In this document: piece by piece, positions 26,237 through 34,777 of the stretch
Layout of the letters: each line of letters begins with the position of its first letter
Position numbering within the stretch: the first letter of the stretch is position 1
From: VRUE01 sp963807425
Lineage (GTDB): Bacteria; Actinomycetota; Thermoleophilia; Solirubrobacterales; 70-9
Direction of reading: 5' to 3'
Assembly (NCBI GenBank): GCA_963807425.1
Contig: CAWEBZ010000003.1
Location: 1 to 64,000, forward strand
Length of the DNA stretch: 64,000 bases
Program-made: the position numbers and the translations under genes
The notes under the pieces: generated by a model
The model's input: the letters and a program-made list of their open reading frames with translations, nothing else
The model's database searches: none
Told to the model about the DNA's origin: nothing

Positions 26237-26647
26237 GTGCCCGACCGCGCTCAGAGGCGCCCAGTGCTCGTCTTCGACGGTGACTGCGCCTTCTGCACGA
26301 GCTGCGCGCGTTTGCTCGAGCGAATCGGCCCGGAAGCGGAGATCGTCGCCTGGCAGGTCGCCGACCTGGACGAGCTGGGAATCACCACGGAGCAGGCGGT
26401 CGAGGCGGTGCGCTGGGTCGGGGCCGACGGCACGGTCCGCGCCGGGCACGAGGCGCTCGCCGCGGCGCTGGGCACGGCCGGGCCTGCCTGGCGAATCGCA
26501 GGGCGGGCGATGCTCCTGCCGGGGGTCTCGCTGCTGGCCGCAGTGGGCTACCGGCTGGTCGCCCGCAACCGGCACCGGCTGCCCGGCGGCACGCCAGCCT
26601 GCGCAACCGGACCGGGTGCCGCGAAGGCCCCGCCGCGATCGCGCTGA
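26237..26647 (+). CDS. DCC-family thiol-disulfide oxidoreductase-like protein (DUF393)
   Basis: 136 residues from GTG 26237, one base after the TetR stop, so cotranscribed with it. The N-terminal VLVFDGDCAFCTSCARLLER carries the DxxCxxC motif that names the DCC family, followed by the usual WQVADLDELGITTEQAVEAVRWV region and a hydrophobic helix near 98-113. A thioredoxin-like fold is expected. The function is unproven in the family. The tail is Pro/Ala/Arg-rich. Confidence 0.82.
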   Translation: MPDRAQRRPVLVFDGDCAFCTSCARLLERIGPEAEIVAWQVADLDELGITTEQAVEAVRWVGADGTVRAGHEALAAALGTAGPAWRIAGRAMLLPGVSLLAAVGYRLVARNRHRLPGGTPACATGPGAAKAPPRSR

Positions 26648-26652
26648 GTCGG

Positions 26653-27633
26653 CTAACGCGGGCCGTCGGTGTGCACGAACAGCACCGGGCCGTCGAGGCG
26701 GCCCTCCGCGCGCAGCGCCAACAGGCCGGCCATCGCCTTCGCGGTGTAGACGGGATCGAGTGGGAGCTGCTCCTCGGCGGTGAGGGCGGCGGCGCGCGTG
26801 GCAGCCTCGGTTGGGTGGCCGTAGCCCGCTCCGATCTGGTCGCGGGTCAGGTCGAGCATGCCCGGCTCGAGCCGGAGCTGGCCGAGGTGCGCTCTGCGGC
26901 GCTCCAGCAAGGCGGCAGTGCGCCGCGCGAGGCGGGCGAACACCGGTGCGTCGAGACGGAGCTGGTCGTTGACCACGACCCCGACGACGCGTGTGCGCAG
27001 GCCGGCGAGCTGGAAGCCGAGCGCTAGGCCGGCCGCGGTCCCGCCGGTGCCGACCGGGACGACAGCGTGCGCCGGCTCGGGCAGCGAGCCGTCCTCGACC
27101 TGGGCGGCGATCTCCAGCGCCGCCTCGACATAGCCGAGCGCTCCAACCGGCGAGGAGCCGCCGGCCGGCAGCAGATACGGCGGCCGGCCAGCGCGGGCGT
27201 TGCGGGCGAGCAGCCACGGCAGCATCGCAACGGTGCGCGCCTTCGTGTGGGTGCGGTAGATGCGCGCGCCCGAGGCATCGAGGCGGGCGAGCTGGGCGCT
27301 GACGTGGGCGTCGATCGGCTGATCGACAAGCGCGAGCGCGGTCTCGAGGCCGTGTTCGCGAGCGTAGAGCGCGGTCGCGAGCCCCCAGTTCGTGCCGAGG
27401 CCGCCGAAGGTGAGGATCGAGCGGCGGTTGCGGCGCTGGGCATCGGGGATCAGCCACTCGAGCTTGCGGACCTTGTTACCGCCCCAGCCGCCTGAGCCGA
27501 AAGCACCGTCTTCCTTCACCCAGATGCCGAGACCGGACAGCTCGCGGACGGGCGTCGGGCGCTCGGACAGCACGAGATGGGGGAGGGTCTCAACCAGGGC
27601 CGGGAAGCGCTCATGCAGACAGGGGATTGCCAT
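26653..27633 (-). CDS. PLP-dependent D-cysteine desulfhydrase/ACC deaminase family enzyme
   Basis: 326 residues, fold type II PLP enzyme. The Schiff-base lysine is in GGWGGNKVRKLEWL (near 48-61), the family motif LTFGGLGTNWG follows, and the phosphate-binding loop is VPVGTGGTAAGL near 190. ACC deaminases and D-cysteine desulfhydrases are hard to tell apart by eye; this one lacks features that would decide. It is divergent from the XRE regulator with a perfect palindrome between them, so probably controlled by it. Confidence 0.85.
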   Translation of the reverse strand: MAIPCLHERFPALVETLPHLVLSERPTPVRELSGLGIWVKEDGAFGSGGWGGNKVRKLEWLIPDAQRRNRRSILTFGGLGTNWGLATALYAREHGLETALALVDQPIDAHVSAQLARLDASGARIYRTHTKARTVAMLPWLLARNARAGRPPYLLPAGGSSPVGALGYVEAALEIAAQVEDGSLPEPAHAVVPVGTGGTAAGLALGFQLAGLRTRVVGVVVNDQLRLDAPVFARLARRTAALLERRRAHLGQLRLEPGMLDLTRDQIGAGYGHPTEAATRAAALTAEEQLPLDPVYTAKAMAGLLALRAEGRLDGPVLFVHTDGPR

Positions 27634-27656
27634 GGCGGTGATCGTAGAGCGCGTCC

Positions 27657-27680
27657 GTCGATTACCCCGGGGTAATCGAC
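27657..27680. promoter_or_regulatory. Perfect 24-bp palindrome, probable operator
   Basis: GTCGATTACCCC followed directly by GGGGTAATCGAC, without spacer or mismatch. It lies between the divergent PLP enzyme (start 27633) and the XRE regulator (start 27713), 23 and 32 bp from their starts. The simplest reading is the binding site of the XRE regulator for itself and its neighbour. Confidence 0.7.
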
Positions 27681-27712
27681 CTGCCTACTTGCGCGAACTA
27701 GAGTCGCCGGCA

Positions 27713-28570
27713 GTGGCGACGGTTCAATCTCAGCCCGAGGTCGGCTCGCTCCTGCGGCAGTGGCGCGAGCGCCGCAGCGTGACTCAACTCGAGCTCGCGC
27801 TCGACGCCGGGATCTCGACCCGCCATCTGAGTTTTGTAGAGACCGGCCGCTCGAAGCCCGGCCGCGAGATGCTGCTGCGGGTCCTCGGGCAGCTCAAAAT
27901 TCCCTTTCGCGAGCAGAACCGGCTCCTGCTTGCCGCCGGTCACGCTCCCGCCTTCCCGGAACGCTCGCTCGAGGCGCCAGATCTGGCGCCAGTGCGAGAT
28001 GCGCTCGACGTGATCCTCGCCAACCATGAGCCCTACCCGGCGATCGCGGTCGATCGCGTCTGGAACCTGGTCGCCGCCAACTCCCCCATGTTCGCGTTGA
28101 CCGAGTCCGCCGACATCGATCCGGCGCTGCTCGAGCCTCCGATCAACGTGATGCGAGTCGGCCTCCATCCCCGTGGGCTGGGACCGCTGTTCGTCAACCT
28201 CGGCGACTGGCACGCGCACTGGCTCAAGCAGCTCGAGCGCCAGCTGGCGGCAACGGGCGACGAGCAGCTCGCCGCCCTGATCGACGAGATCGCCGGCTAC
28301 TCAGTGCCCGAGCCCGAGCACGATGTCGTATCTGAGATCGCAGGCAGCGAGATGCTGGGCCCGGTCAAGGTGCGCACTCCCGGCGGCGAGCTCTCCTTCT
28401 TTGGCATGTTCGCGAGCTTCGACACCCCGTTCGAGGTGACCACCTCGGAGCTGGCGGTCGAGTTGCTCTTCCCGGCCGATCGGGCGACTGCCGAGACGCT
28501 GCACGAGCGGGGGCGCGACCACTCGCGAATGCCATCGCCAAGAGCACGAGACCGAGGAGACGCAGAATGA
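27713..28570 (+). CDS. XRE-family regulator with MmyB-like ligand-binding domain
   Basis: 285 residues from GTG 27713 (MATVQSQPEV). The helix-turn-helix is GSLLRQWRERRSVTQLELALDAGISTRHLSFVETGRSKP (about 11-49, read in parts), and the C-terminal region from about 100 (ILANHEPYPAIAVDRVWNLVAANSPMFAL) is the MmyB-type PAS-like domain. These regulators usually control a neighbouring enzyme gene. The stop overlaps the next start by 4 bp. Confidence 0.9.
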   Translation: MATVQSQPEVGSLLRQWRERRSVTQLELALDAGISTRHLSFVETGRSKPGREMLLRVLGQLKIPFREQNRLLLAAGHAPAFPERSLEAPDLAPVRDALDVILANHEPYPAIAVDRVWNLVAANSPMFALTESADIDPALLEPPINVMRVGLHPRGLGPLFVNLGDWHAHWLKQLERQLAATGDEQLAALIDEIAGYSVPEPEHDVVSEIAGSEMLGPVKVRTPGGELSFFGMFASFDTPFEVTTSELAVELLFPADRATAETLHERGRDHSRMPSPRARDRGDAE

Positions 28571-29004
28571 CCAAGAAGATGCCCAGGCACGCGCAGTTGA
28601 TCGCCGGCGCAGGGGGCGTGCTGCTGATCGTCTCCCTGTTTCTGCCCTGGGCTGGCACCGAAGAGGCAGACCTAACCGGGTTCGAGCTCTTGACGATGTC
28701 CGACGTCTTCCTGCTGATCGTCGGGCTGGTCGCGATCGGAGCCGCCCTCACGCGGGGGCGCTTCGGGCTCTTTCGCGTCGATATGTCCGTGAACGGGGCG
28801 GCCGATCTGCTCAGCGTGGTGGCGGCGATCCTGCTCACCTGGTTGATCCTGTTCGACTTCCCGTCTGGCGCCAGCAGCGAGATCGGCGTCTTCCTGGCTT
28901 TGGCGTCGACGATCGCCATCGCTGCCGCGGTTGGCGACTACGGCCCGTTCCGCGGCGCGCCCCTGTTCCCTCGTATCGACGGGGGCGAGCGGCGAGACTC
29001 CTAG
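28567..29004 (+). CDS. Small four-helix membrane protein
   Basis: 145 residues with helices at about 9-29, 45-65, 80-100 and 105-125. It begins right at the XRE stop (ATGA overlap), so it is cotranscribed with the regulator. I recognise no family motif; the GGVLLIVSLFLPW opening, with a following charged loop, resembles uncharacterised actinobacterial membrane proteins. A role in the process the XRE regulator controls is only an inference. Confidence 0.65.
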   Translation: MTKKMPRHAQLIAGAGGVLLIVSLFLPWAGTEEADLTGFELLTMSDVFLLIVGLVAIGAALTRGRFGLFRVDMSVNGAADLLSVVAAILLTWLILFDFPSGASSEIGVFLALASTIAIAAAVGDYGPFRGAPLFPRIDGGERRDS

Positions 29005-29011
29005 GAGCTCG

Positions 29012-29943
29012 TTATATGGAGTCCAGCGTGAGCCGAAGGCCATCTTCGAGGCCGGTCTCCGCCTTCCAGCCCAGCTCGCGCTCGGCACGGGCGGGATCGA
29101 TCGAGATCCGTTGCACCTCGCCGGTACGGGGGGAGCGAGTTCGGGCTCGAAGCTCTCGGCACCGCCCAGCTCGCCGAGCTGCCTGGCCAGCTCCAGCACG
29201 TCGGTCTCGATGCCGGTGCCGACGTTGATCGGCCCCGTCGCCTCTGACCGTGCGGCGGCCAGCATCGCCGCCACCACGTCGCCTACATATATGTAGTCGC
29301 GCGTCTGCTTGCCGTCGCCGAAGACGGTCGGGTGCTCGCCGGCCCGCAGCCGCCCGCAGAAGATCGCGATCACGCCCGCCTCGCCGAGCGGGTCCTGGCG
29401 GGGCCCGTAGACGTTGCCGAGCCGCAGGCTCGCGCTGGAGATTCCGTAGAGCCGTTCGTACAGGGCCAGGTAGCCCTCGCCGGCGAACTTGCTCTGGCCG
29501 TAGGGGGCCTCCGGCGCCAGCGGGGCGTCCTCCGAGAGCGGCAGCTCCTGCCCCTCGCCCTCGCCGTAGATCGCCCCTCCGGTTGAGCTGAAGACGAGAC
29601 GTCGCGAGCCCGCCGCCCGCGCCCCCTCGAGCACGTTGGCGGTGCCGCCGACGTTGATCGAGGCGTCGAAGGCAGGATCGGCGATCGACTTGCGCACGTC
29701 GATCTGGGCGGCCAGGTGGAAGATGACCTCGGGCTTCGCCTCCGCGATCAGCTTTTCGATCCCACCGCGGTCGCGGATGTCCGCCTCGGCCAGCGTCGCG
29801 CCGTTCTCCAGCGCACCCTCGAGGTTCTCCCGTCGCCCGGTCGAGAGGTCGTCGACCACGGTCACCTCGTCGCCTCGCGCGAGCAGCGCGTCGACCAGAT
29901 TCGAGCCGATAAAGCCGGCGCCGCCTGTTACAAGTGCCTTCAT
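29012..29943 (-). pseudogene. NAD-dependent sugar epimerase/dehydratase with a one-base frameshift near the 3' end
   Basis: A UDP-glucose 4-epimerase-like short-chain dehydrogenase. The start MKALVTGGAGFIGSNLVDALL, the VVDDLSTGR loop, the Tyr-Lys pair in PYGQSKFAGEGY and the LRLGNVYGPRQDP segment are all in place to about residue 270. The frame then breaks at a run of six G (29128-29133; C on the coding strand). One extra base continues as RTGEVQRISIDPARAERELG and ends at a TAA at 29012, giving about 310 residues. Without the correction the reading continues far into the convergent gene. The protein is otherwise intact, so a sequence error is at least as likely as a broken gene. Confidence 0.78.
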
Positions 29944-30076
29944 TGAGGTCGCGATCCTATGGCCATCGCATCCCTGATCGGCCGCTGGCGGACATAAATG
30001 TAGAGCCGCATTCGAGATTTCTCTTCACCGGCCGCGTCTCGGCGCCGCTGAGCGCCCCTGCTACCCTCGCCGCCCC

Positions 30077-32365
30077 ATGCGGCTGATCGTCACCGAGAAG
30101 AACAACAGCGCCGAGAAGATCGCCACCTTCCTCAGCGGAGGCAGCGCGACCAGCGACAAAACCTTCAAAGTCCCGTACTACACGTGGAGCGACGCCGACG
30201 GCGACCACCGCACGATCGGCCTCAAGGGCCACGTGCTCGGTCCGGCCTTCCCAGAGGGCTACTCGAACTGGCAGAAGACCGACCTGCATGACCTGATCGA
30301 CGCCGAGCTGATCAAGGAGCCGACCGACAAGAACGTCGTCAAAGCGATCAAGAAGGTCGCCAAAGAGGCAGACGAGCTGGTGATCGCCACCGACTTCGAT
30401 CGCGAGGGCGAGCTAATCGGCCTCGAGGCGCTGGAGGAGATGCTCGACGCCAACCCCGAGCTCGGCAGCCGCGAGGAAACCCGCGCCGGCACGCTGCGGA
30501 TCAAGCGGGCCCGCTACTCGGCCCTGACCAAGGAAGAGATCGAGCGCGCCTTCAACGGGCTCGACGAGCTCTCCTACCCGCTCGCAAATGCCGGCGCCGC
30601 CCGCCAGGACATCGACCTGCTCTGGGGGGCAACCCTGACCCGCGCCGTCTCCCTCTCTACTCGCCGCTTCGGCTCGAACTTCCTCTCGGTCGGCCGCGTG
30701 CAGAGCCCGACCCTGGGACTGGTCGTCGAGCGCGAGATGGAACGCCGCGCCCACGTCGCCAAGCCCTTCTGGGAGCTGTTCGCCAAGTTTTCCCACCCCG
30801 ACGGCAGCTTCGAGACCCATCACGAGACCGACAAGTTCTGGGACAAGGCAGAGGCCGACGCAGCGCTCGCCGGCACCTCCAGCCCGGGCACGGTCAAGGC
30901 GGTGACGGCGCGCAAGAACACGCGCAAGCCGCCGACTCCTTACAACACGACCGCCTTCACCACCGACGCCTCCAGCCGCCTCGGCATCACCCCCTCCAGC
31001 GCGATGCGGCTTGCCGAGGACCTCTACATGGACGGCTTCATCTCCTACCCGCGTACGGACAACACCGTCTACCCGGTCTCGCTGCCGCTGCGCGAGCTGG
31101 TTACCTCGCTGGTCCGGGTAAAGGAGTTCTCCGCTGCCTCCGGCCTGCTCGACGGCGAGCTGAAGCCAACCCGCGGCAAAAAAGAGACGACCGACCACCC
31201 GCCGATCTACCCGACCCAGGCGATCCAGCCGGGCGCCCTCGGGGATGGCCCCAAGAAGCGCGTCTACGAACTCGTCGTGCGCCGCTTCCTCGCCACCTTC
31301 AGCCCGCCGATGATCACCGAGTCCACGCGCGCCGACATCGAGGCCGGCTCGCAGACCTACTTCGTCCGCGGCTCGGTCGTCGTCGATCCCGGCTTCGCCG
31401 GCATCTACACCTACGCCCGCTCCTCCGACGAGGAGATCCCGGCGCTGCAGGAGGGGCAGAGCCTCGAGCTCGACGGGGCGCCCTGGATCGTCGACAAAGA
31501 GACCCAGCCGCCCTCCCGCATCTCCCAGGCAAAGCTGGTCGAGATGATGGAGGAGCGCGGCCTCGGCACCAAGGCGACCCGCGCCGACATCATCAAGAAG
31601 CTCTTCGACCGCGGCTACGTCTACGGCAACCCGCCGGTCCCTTCGGAGACCGGGATCGCGATGTACGAGGCGTTCAAAAAATACGTGCCGCGGATGGCGA
31701 CGCCGGAGATGACCGCCCAGCTCGAGGAGGAGATGGACCGGATCGCGGCCGGCGATATGACCAAGGACGGCGTCGTCGGCGACAGCCGCGCGCTGCTCCA
31801 CAACACCTGGTCGGAAATCGACGAGAGCCGCGAAGACCTGGCCAAAGTTGTCTGGGCCGGGATGGACCAGGACCGCATCCTTGGTCCCTGCAAGGTCTGC
31901 GAGGAAGCAGGTCGCAAGAAGGAGGACGGCTCGCCCCACATGCTGCGGATCATCCGGGCGAAAAAGTCGGGCAAGCGCTTCGTCGGCTGCAGCGGCTGGA
32001 CCCTGGACGATCCCGAGTCCTGCGATCAGACCTTCCCGCTGCCCCAGCGCGGCGACGTCTTCAAGCTCGAAGATCGCTGCTCGATCTGCGACCAGACGCC
32101 GCGGCTGAAGGTTCAGCCCTTCCGTGGCCGCCCCTGGAATCTCTGTCTCAACGACGACTGCGAGTCGATGCAGGAGATGAAGAAACGCCGCGCCGAGCGC
32201 GAAGCCGCCAAAGCGGCGAAGGAAGCGATGGCGAAGAAGCCGCTGCCCGAGGGCGACGAGGACGCAAAGGCGCCGGCTAAGACGAAGACCAAGACGAAGG
32301 CCGCGAGCAAAGCCGACACCGCCACCCGCGGCCGCAAACGCGCCAAGGCCGCGGCCAAGGGCTGA
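30077..32365 (+). CDS. topA: DNA topoisomerase IA, archaeal-type
   Basis: 762 residues; relaxes negatively supercoiled DNA. The Toprim motif is IATDFDREGELIG (acidic cluster from residue 106) and the catalytic Tyr324 is in GFISYPRTDN. The N-terminus (MRLIVTEKNNSAEKIATFL, then IGLKGHVLG and NWQKTDLHDLIDAE) matches archaeal TopA rather than the VIVESPAKAKTI form of bacterial TopA. Cys pairs form zinc fingers near 605-690; a Lys/Ala-rich tail follows, as in actinobacterial TopA. It is upstream of tmk and holB. Confidence 0.93.
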   Translation: MRLIVTEKNNSAEKIATFLSGGSATSDKTFKVPYYTWSDADGDHRTIGLKGHVLGPAFPEGYSNWQKTDLHDLIDAELIKEPTDKNVVKAIKKVAKEADELVIATDFDREGELIGLEALEEMLDANPELGSREETRAGTLRIKRARYSALTKEEIERAFNGLDELSYPLANAGAARQDIDLLWGATLTRAVSLSTRRFGSNFLSVGRVQSPTLGLVVEREMERRAHVAKPFWELFAKFSHPDGSFETHHETDKFWDKAEADAALAGTSSPGTVKAVTARKNTRKPPTPYNTTAFTTDASSRLGITPSSAMRLAEDLYMDGFISYPRTDNTVYPVSLPLRELVTSLVRVKEFSAASGLLDGELKPTRGKKETTDHPPIYPTQAIQPGALGDGPKKRVYELVVRRFLATFSPPMITESTRADIEAGSQTYFVRGSVVVDPGFAGIYTYARSSDEEIPALQEGQSLELDGAPWIVDKETQPPSRISQAKLVEMMEERGLGTKATRADIIKKLFDRGYVYGNPPVPSETGIAMYEAFKKYVPRMATPEMTAQLEEEMDRIAAGDMTKDGVVGDSRALLHNTWSEIDESREDLAKVVWAGMDQDRILGPCKVCEEAGRKKEDGSPHMLRIIRAKKSGKRFVGCSGWTLDDPESCDQTFPLPQRGDVFKLEDRCSICDQTPRLKVQPFRGRPWNLCLNDDCESMQEMKKRRAEREAAKAAKEAMAKKPLPEGDEDAKAPAKTKTKTKAASKADTATRGRKRAKAAAKG

Positions 32366-32379
32366 GGCTCCCGCTGGCG

Positions 32380-32970
32380 TTGTTCGTCTCGCTGGAGGGA
32401 ATCGACGGCTCCGGCAAGAGTACGCAGGCAAAGCTGCTGGCCGAGGCGCTGGGTCCCGAGACCCTGCTGATCCGCGAGCCGGGCGGGACCGAAGCGGCGG
32501 AGCGGATTCGCGAGCTGCTCGCCGACCCCGGCCTCGCACTCGATCCGCTCGCGGAGCTGCTGCTCTTCCTCGCGGCGCGGGCCGATCTCACCGTGCGCGA
32601 GATCCGTCCCGCCCTGGAGGCCGGTCGCGACATCGTCTGCGACCGCTTCGCCGACTCCAGCGTCGCCTACCAGGGCGCCGCCCGCGGGCTCGGAGTGGGA
32701 GAGACGATCTCGCTCACCGATGCCGCGACGGAAGGCCTCTGGCCCGACCTCACCGTGCTACTGCGGGTCGATCCCGAGATCGGCCTCGGCCGGGCCGAAG
32801 GGGAGGACCGCTTCGAGTCCGAGGGGCTGGAGCTCCAGCGCGCGGTCGCCGTGGCCTACGAGGAAATCGCCCAGATCGCCTCCGACCGGGTCACTGTCGT
32901 CGACGGCGAAGGCGATGTCAACGAGGTCCACCAGCGCGTCATGGAGGCCGTGCGGAGCCAGGTCGCGTGA
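32380..32970 (+). CDS. tmk: Thymidylate kinase
   Basis: Phosphorylates dTMP to dTDP. 196 residues from TTG 32380. The P-loop is EGIDGSGKST at 6-15, the DRF motif is VCDRFADSSVAYQG near 87-100, and the lid GRAEGEDRFESEG is near 140. It lies 14 bp after topA and 52 bp before holB, and this gene order (topA-tmk-holB) is a known actinobacterial and firmicute arrangement, so a replication operon is likely. Confidence 0.94.
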   Translation: MFVSLEGIDGSGKSTQAKLLAEALGPETLLIREPGGTEAAERIRELLADPGLALDPLAELLLFLAARADLTVREIRPALEAGRDIVCDRFADSSVAYQGAARGLGVGETISLTDAATEGLWPDLTVLLRVDPEIGLGRAEGEDRFESEGLELQRAVAVAYEEIAQIASDRVTVVDGEGDVNEVHQRVMEAVRSQVA

Positions 32971-32975
32971 GTTGC

Positions 32976-33014
32976 GTTCGCACTTTCATCCGCTACGCGA
33001 TTGAAACTGCGAAC
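32976..33014. repeat. Inverted repeat between tmk and holB
   Basis: Arms GTTCGCACTTTCA (32976-32988) and TGAAACTGCGAAC (33002-33014) pair at 12 of 13 positions around a 13-nt loop. No U-tract follows, so it is not a standard terminator. It could be a mRNA hairpin that tunes expression between the two genes. Confidence 0.5.
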
Positions 33015-33022
33015 GGAACGCG

Positions 33023-34093
33023 ATGAGCACGACCTTGGAGAGCAAGACCGAGCACCAGCCGCGGGCGCGGGTGGCGCTGAGCGCGGCACTTGCGGCAGGA
33101 CCGTCACATGCCTACCTCTTCCGTGGGCCGCGCGGCTCTGGCAAGGGTGTCGTCGCTCGCGCCTTCGCCGCCGAGATCCTCGCCGCAGGGGCGGCCGACC
33201 CCGACGATGCCCGCCGTCGCGCCCTGCTCGACCCCTCGCCCCATCCCGATCTGGTCTGGATCGCGCCTCGCGGCGCCCAGCACCTGGTCGAGGAGGTTCG
33301 CGAGCGGGTGATCCGCGCCGCCTCCTACCGCCCCTTCGAGGGGGAGAAGCGGGTCTTCGTCATCGAGGCCGCCGAGGCGATGCGCGATGAGAGCCAGAAC
33401 GCCCTGCTGAAGACCCTGGAGGAGCCGCCCGGCTTCGTCCACCTGATCCTGCTCACCGCCGAACCCACCGTCTTGCTGGAGACGATCGCCTCCCGCTGCC
33501 AGCCGATCGACTTCGCCCCGCTCCCCTCGGGAGCCTTGGAAGCTTCTCTCGCCGGGAGCGGCTCCGCCGAGGAGATCGCCGCCGCCGCCCGTCTCTCTGC
33601 GGGCGACCTCGACCGTGCCCGCTTCTTGCTCACGGATCCCGGCCGGACGCTGCGGGCGAGGGCGCTCGAGATGGGAAAGGACTGGCGGCAGCTGCTCGAT
33701 TCCGCCGAGCAAGCGGGTTCCGAAGTCGAAGAAGCGACCCGCAAGGTCCTGGAGGACGAAGCCGACGCCGGCATCAAACGCTCTGCCCGCGACATCGGCG
33801 ACGAGGCCAAACGCGCTGGCCGCCGCCGCCGCACCGAGATCCTCGACCTGGGCCTCGAGCTCTGCGCCGCCTGGCACCGCGATCTCGCCGCCGTCGCCAG
33901 CGGCGCCACCGACGTCGTCTTCAACCGCGACCGCCTCGCCGAGCTTCAGACTCAGGCCTCGACCCTCGACCCGAGCCGTCCCCGCCGCGCCGCCGAGCTG
34001 GTCCAGGACACCCGCCGCCGCCTCGACCTCAACGTCTCCGAGGAGCTGGCCCTCGAGGCTCTCGTCTTTCGCGTCGAGGCCACCTTGGCTTGA
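33023..34093 (+). CDS. holB: DNA polymerase III subunit delta'
   Basis: 356 residues, a clamp-loader AAA+ subunit. A P-loop-like RGPRGSGKG is near 34, the SRC motif is visible in IASRCQPIDFAPLP near 156, and RVFVIEAAEAMRDESQNALLKTLEEPP (near 107-134, read in parts) is the family signature. The C-terminal half is helical. The zinc module of longer delta' or gamma subunits is not seen. The unit topA-tmk-holB ends here. Confidence 0.9.
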   Translation: MSTTLESKTEHQPRARVALSAALAAGPSHAYLFRGPRGSGKGVVARAFAAEILAAGAADPDDARRRALLDPSPHPDLVWIAPRGAQHLVEEVRERVIRAASYRPFEGEKRVFVIEAAEAMRDESQNALLKTLEEPPGFVHLILLTAEPTVLLETIASRCQPIDFAPLPSGALEASLAGSGSAEEIAAAARLSAGDLDRARFLLTDPGRTLRARALEMGKDWRQLLDSAEQAGSEVEEATRKVLEDEADAGIKRSARDIGDEAKRAGRRRRTEILDLGLELCAAWHRDLAAVASGATDVVFNRDRLAELQTQASTLDPSRPRRAAELVQDTRRRLDLNVSEELALEALVFRVEATLA

Positions 34094-34115
34094 TATGTAG
34101 TTTAACGGCATATCA
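34091..34115. promoter_or_regulatory. Inverted repeat upstream of vapB, possible VapBC operator
   Basis: TGATATG and CATATCA are perfect 7-bp arms 11 bp apart, covering the end of holB to just before the vapB start. VapBC complexes commonly autoregulate through such dyads. It overlaps the holB stop. Confidence 0.4.
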
Positions 34116-34132
34116 TGCGGTATGGTGCATGG

Positions 34133-34345
34133 GTGGCAAAGCGTACGTCTCTGATCCTCGAGCCCTCACTGGTAGATCAGGCCGCTCGCATCCTCGGCAC
34201 TGAAGGGCCGACCGCAACTGTCCGCGAGGCGTTGCAGCGCGCCGTGCGCCAGGATCATCTGGAGAGATTGGCGGAGTGGGAGTTGCCCGAAGACTTTCCT
34301 GCCCGGCTTGCGGAGCTAAGAGCTCCCCGGACGTTTGACGAATGA
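34133..34345 (+). CDS. VapB-like antitoxin
   Basis: 70 residues from GTG 34133 (MAKRTSLILEPSLVDQAARI), the usual opening of VapB antitoxins with a ribbon-helix-helix; an ATG at 34115 would add 6 residues. The C-terminal WELPEDFPARLAELRAPRTFDE should be the toxin-binding tail. The stop overlaps the vapC start by 4 bp. The cassette is less GC-rich than its surroundings, which suggests transfer. Confidence 0.8.
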   Translation: MAKRTSLILEPSLVDQAARILGTEGPTATVREALQRAVRQDHLERLAEWELPEDFPARLAELRAPRTFDE

Positions 34346-34773
34346 GTGCCCGCTATTTGGCGGATACAAGCGCCTGGTCTGTGGCTCAGAGGAAAAAGGC
34401 GCCTCCTCGGTTGCGAGAGGTCTTTGGCGACCTGCTGCGTCGCGGTGAGATAGCAATGTGCGGTGCCGTTCAATGGGAGCTGCTGCATAGCACGAACAAT
34501 GCGGGGGAGTACGAAGTGCGGCGCCAGGATCTCGACGCTCTCGAACAAGTCGCTTTCAACGACGACGATTGGCAGCGAGTGTTCGATGTCTCCCTGCTGC
34601 TCGCAAAGAAGGGTGGATCACTTCATAGGGCTCCCAAGTTGCCCGACGCAATCGTTGCAGCGGCTGCGGAGCGGAGAGGGCTGATCGTGCTCCACTACGA
34701 CAAGGACTTCGATCTGATCGCAGACGTCACCGGACAGCCCTGCGAGTGGATCGCCCCCAAGGGGACTCTCTAG
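34342..34773 (+). CDS. PIN-domain toxin VapC
   Basis: 143 residues. PIN acidic residues are visible as Asp8 in YLADTSAW, Glu46 in QWELLHS, Asp102 in LPDAIVAAAAE and Asp120 in HYDKDFDLIAD, enough for an Mg-dependent ribonuclease. VapC toxins cleave initiator tRNA or rRNA; the target here is unknown. Codon use is less GC-biased than neighbours. It forms a pair with the upstream antitoxin. Confidence 0.88.
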   Translation: MSARYLADTSAWSVAQRKKAPPRLREVFGDLLRRGEIAMCGAVQWELLHSTNNAGEYEVRRQDLDALEQVAFNDDDWQRVFDVSLLLAKKGGSLHRAPKLPDAIVAAAAERRGLIVLHYDKDFDLIADVTGQPCEWIAPKGTL

Positions 34774-34777
34774 GGGC

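Noticed and set aside
30413..32539. Long open frame antisense to topA (over 700 codons)
   Set aside because: It is a shadow of the strong GC-rich codon pattern of topA; it has low-complexity composition and no family motifs.
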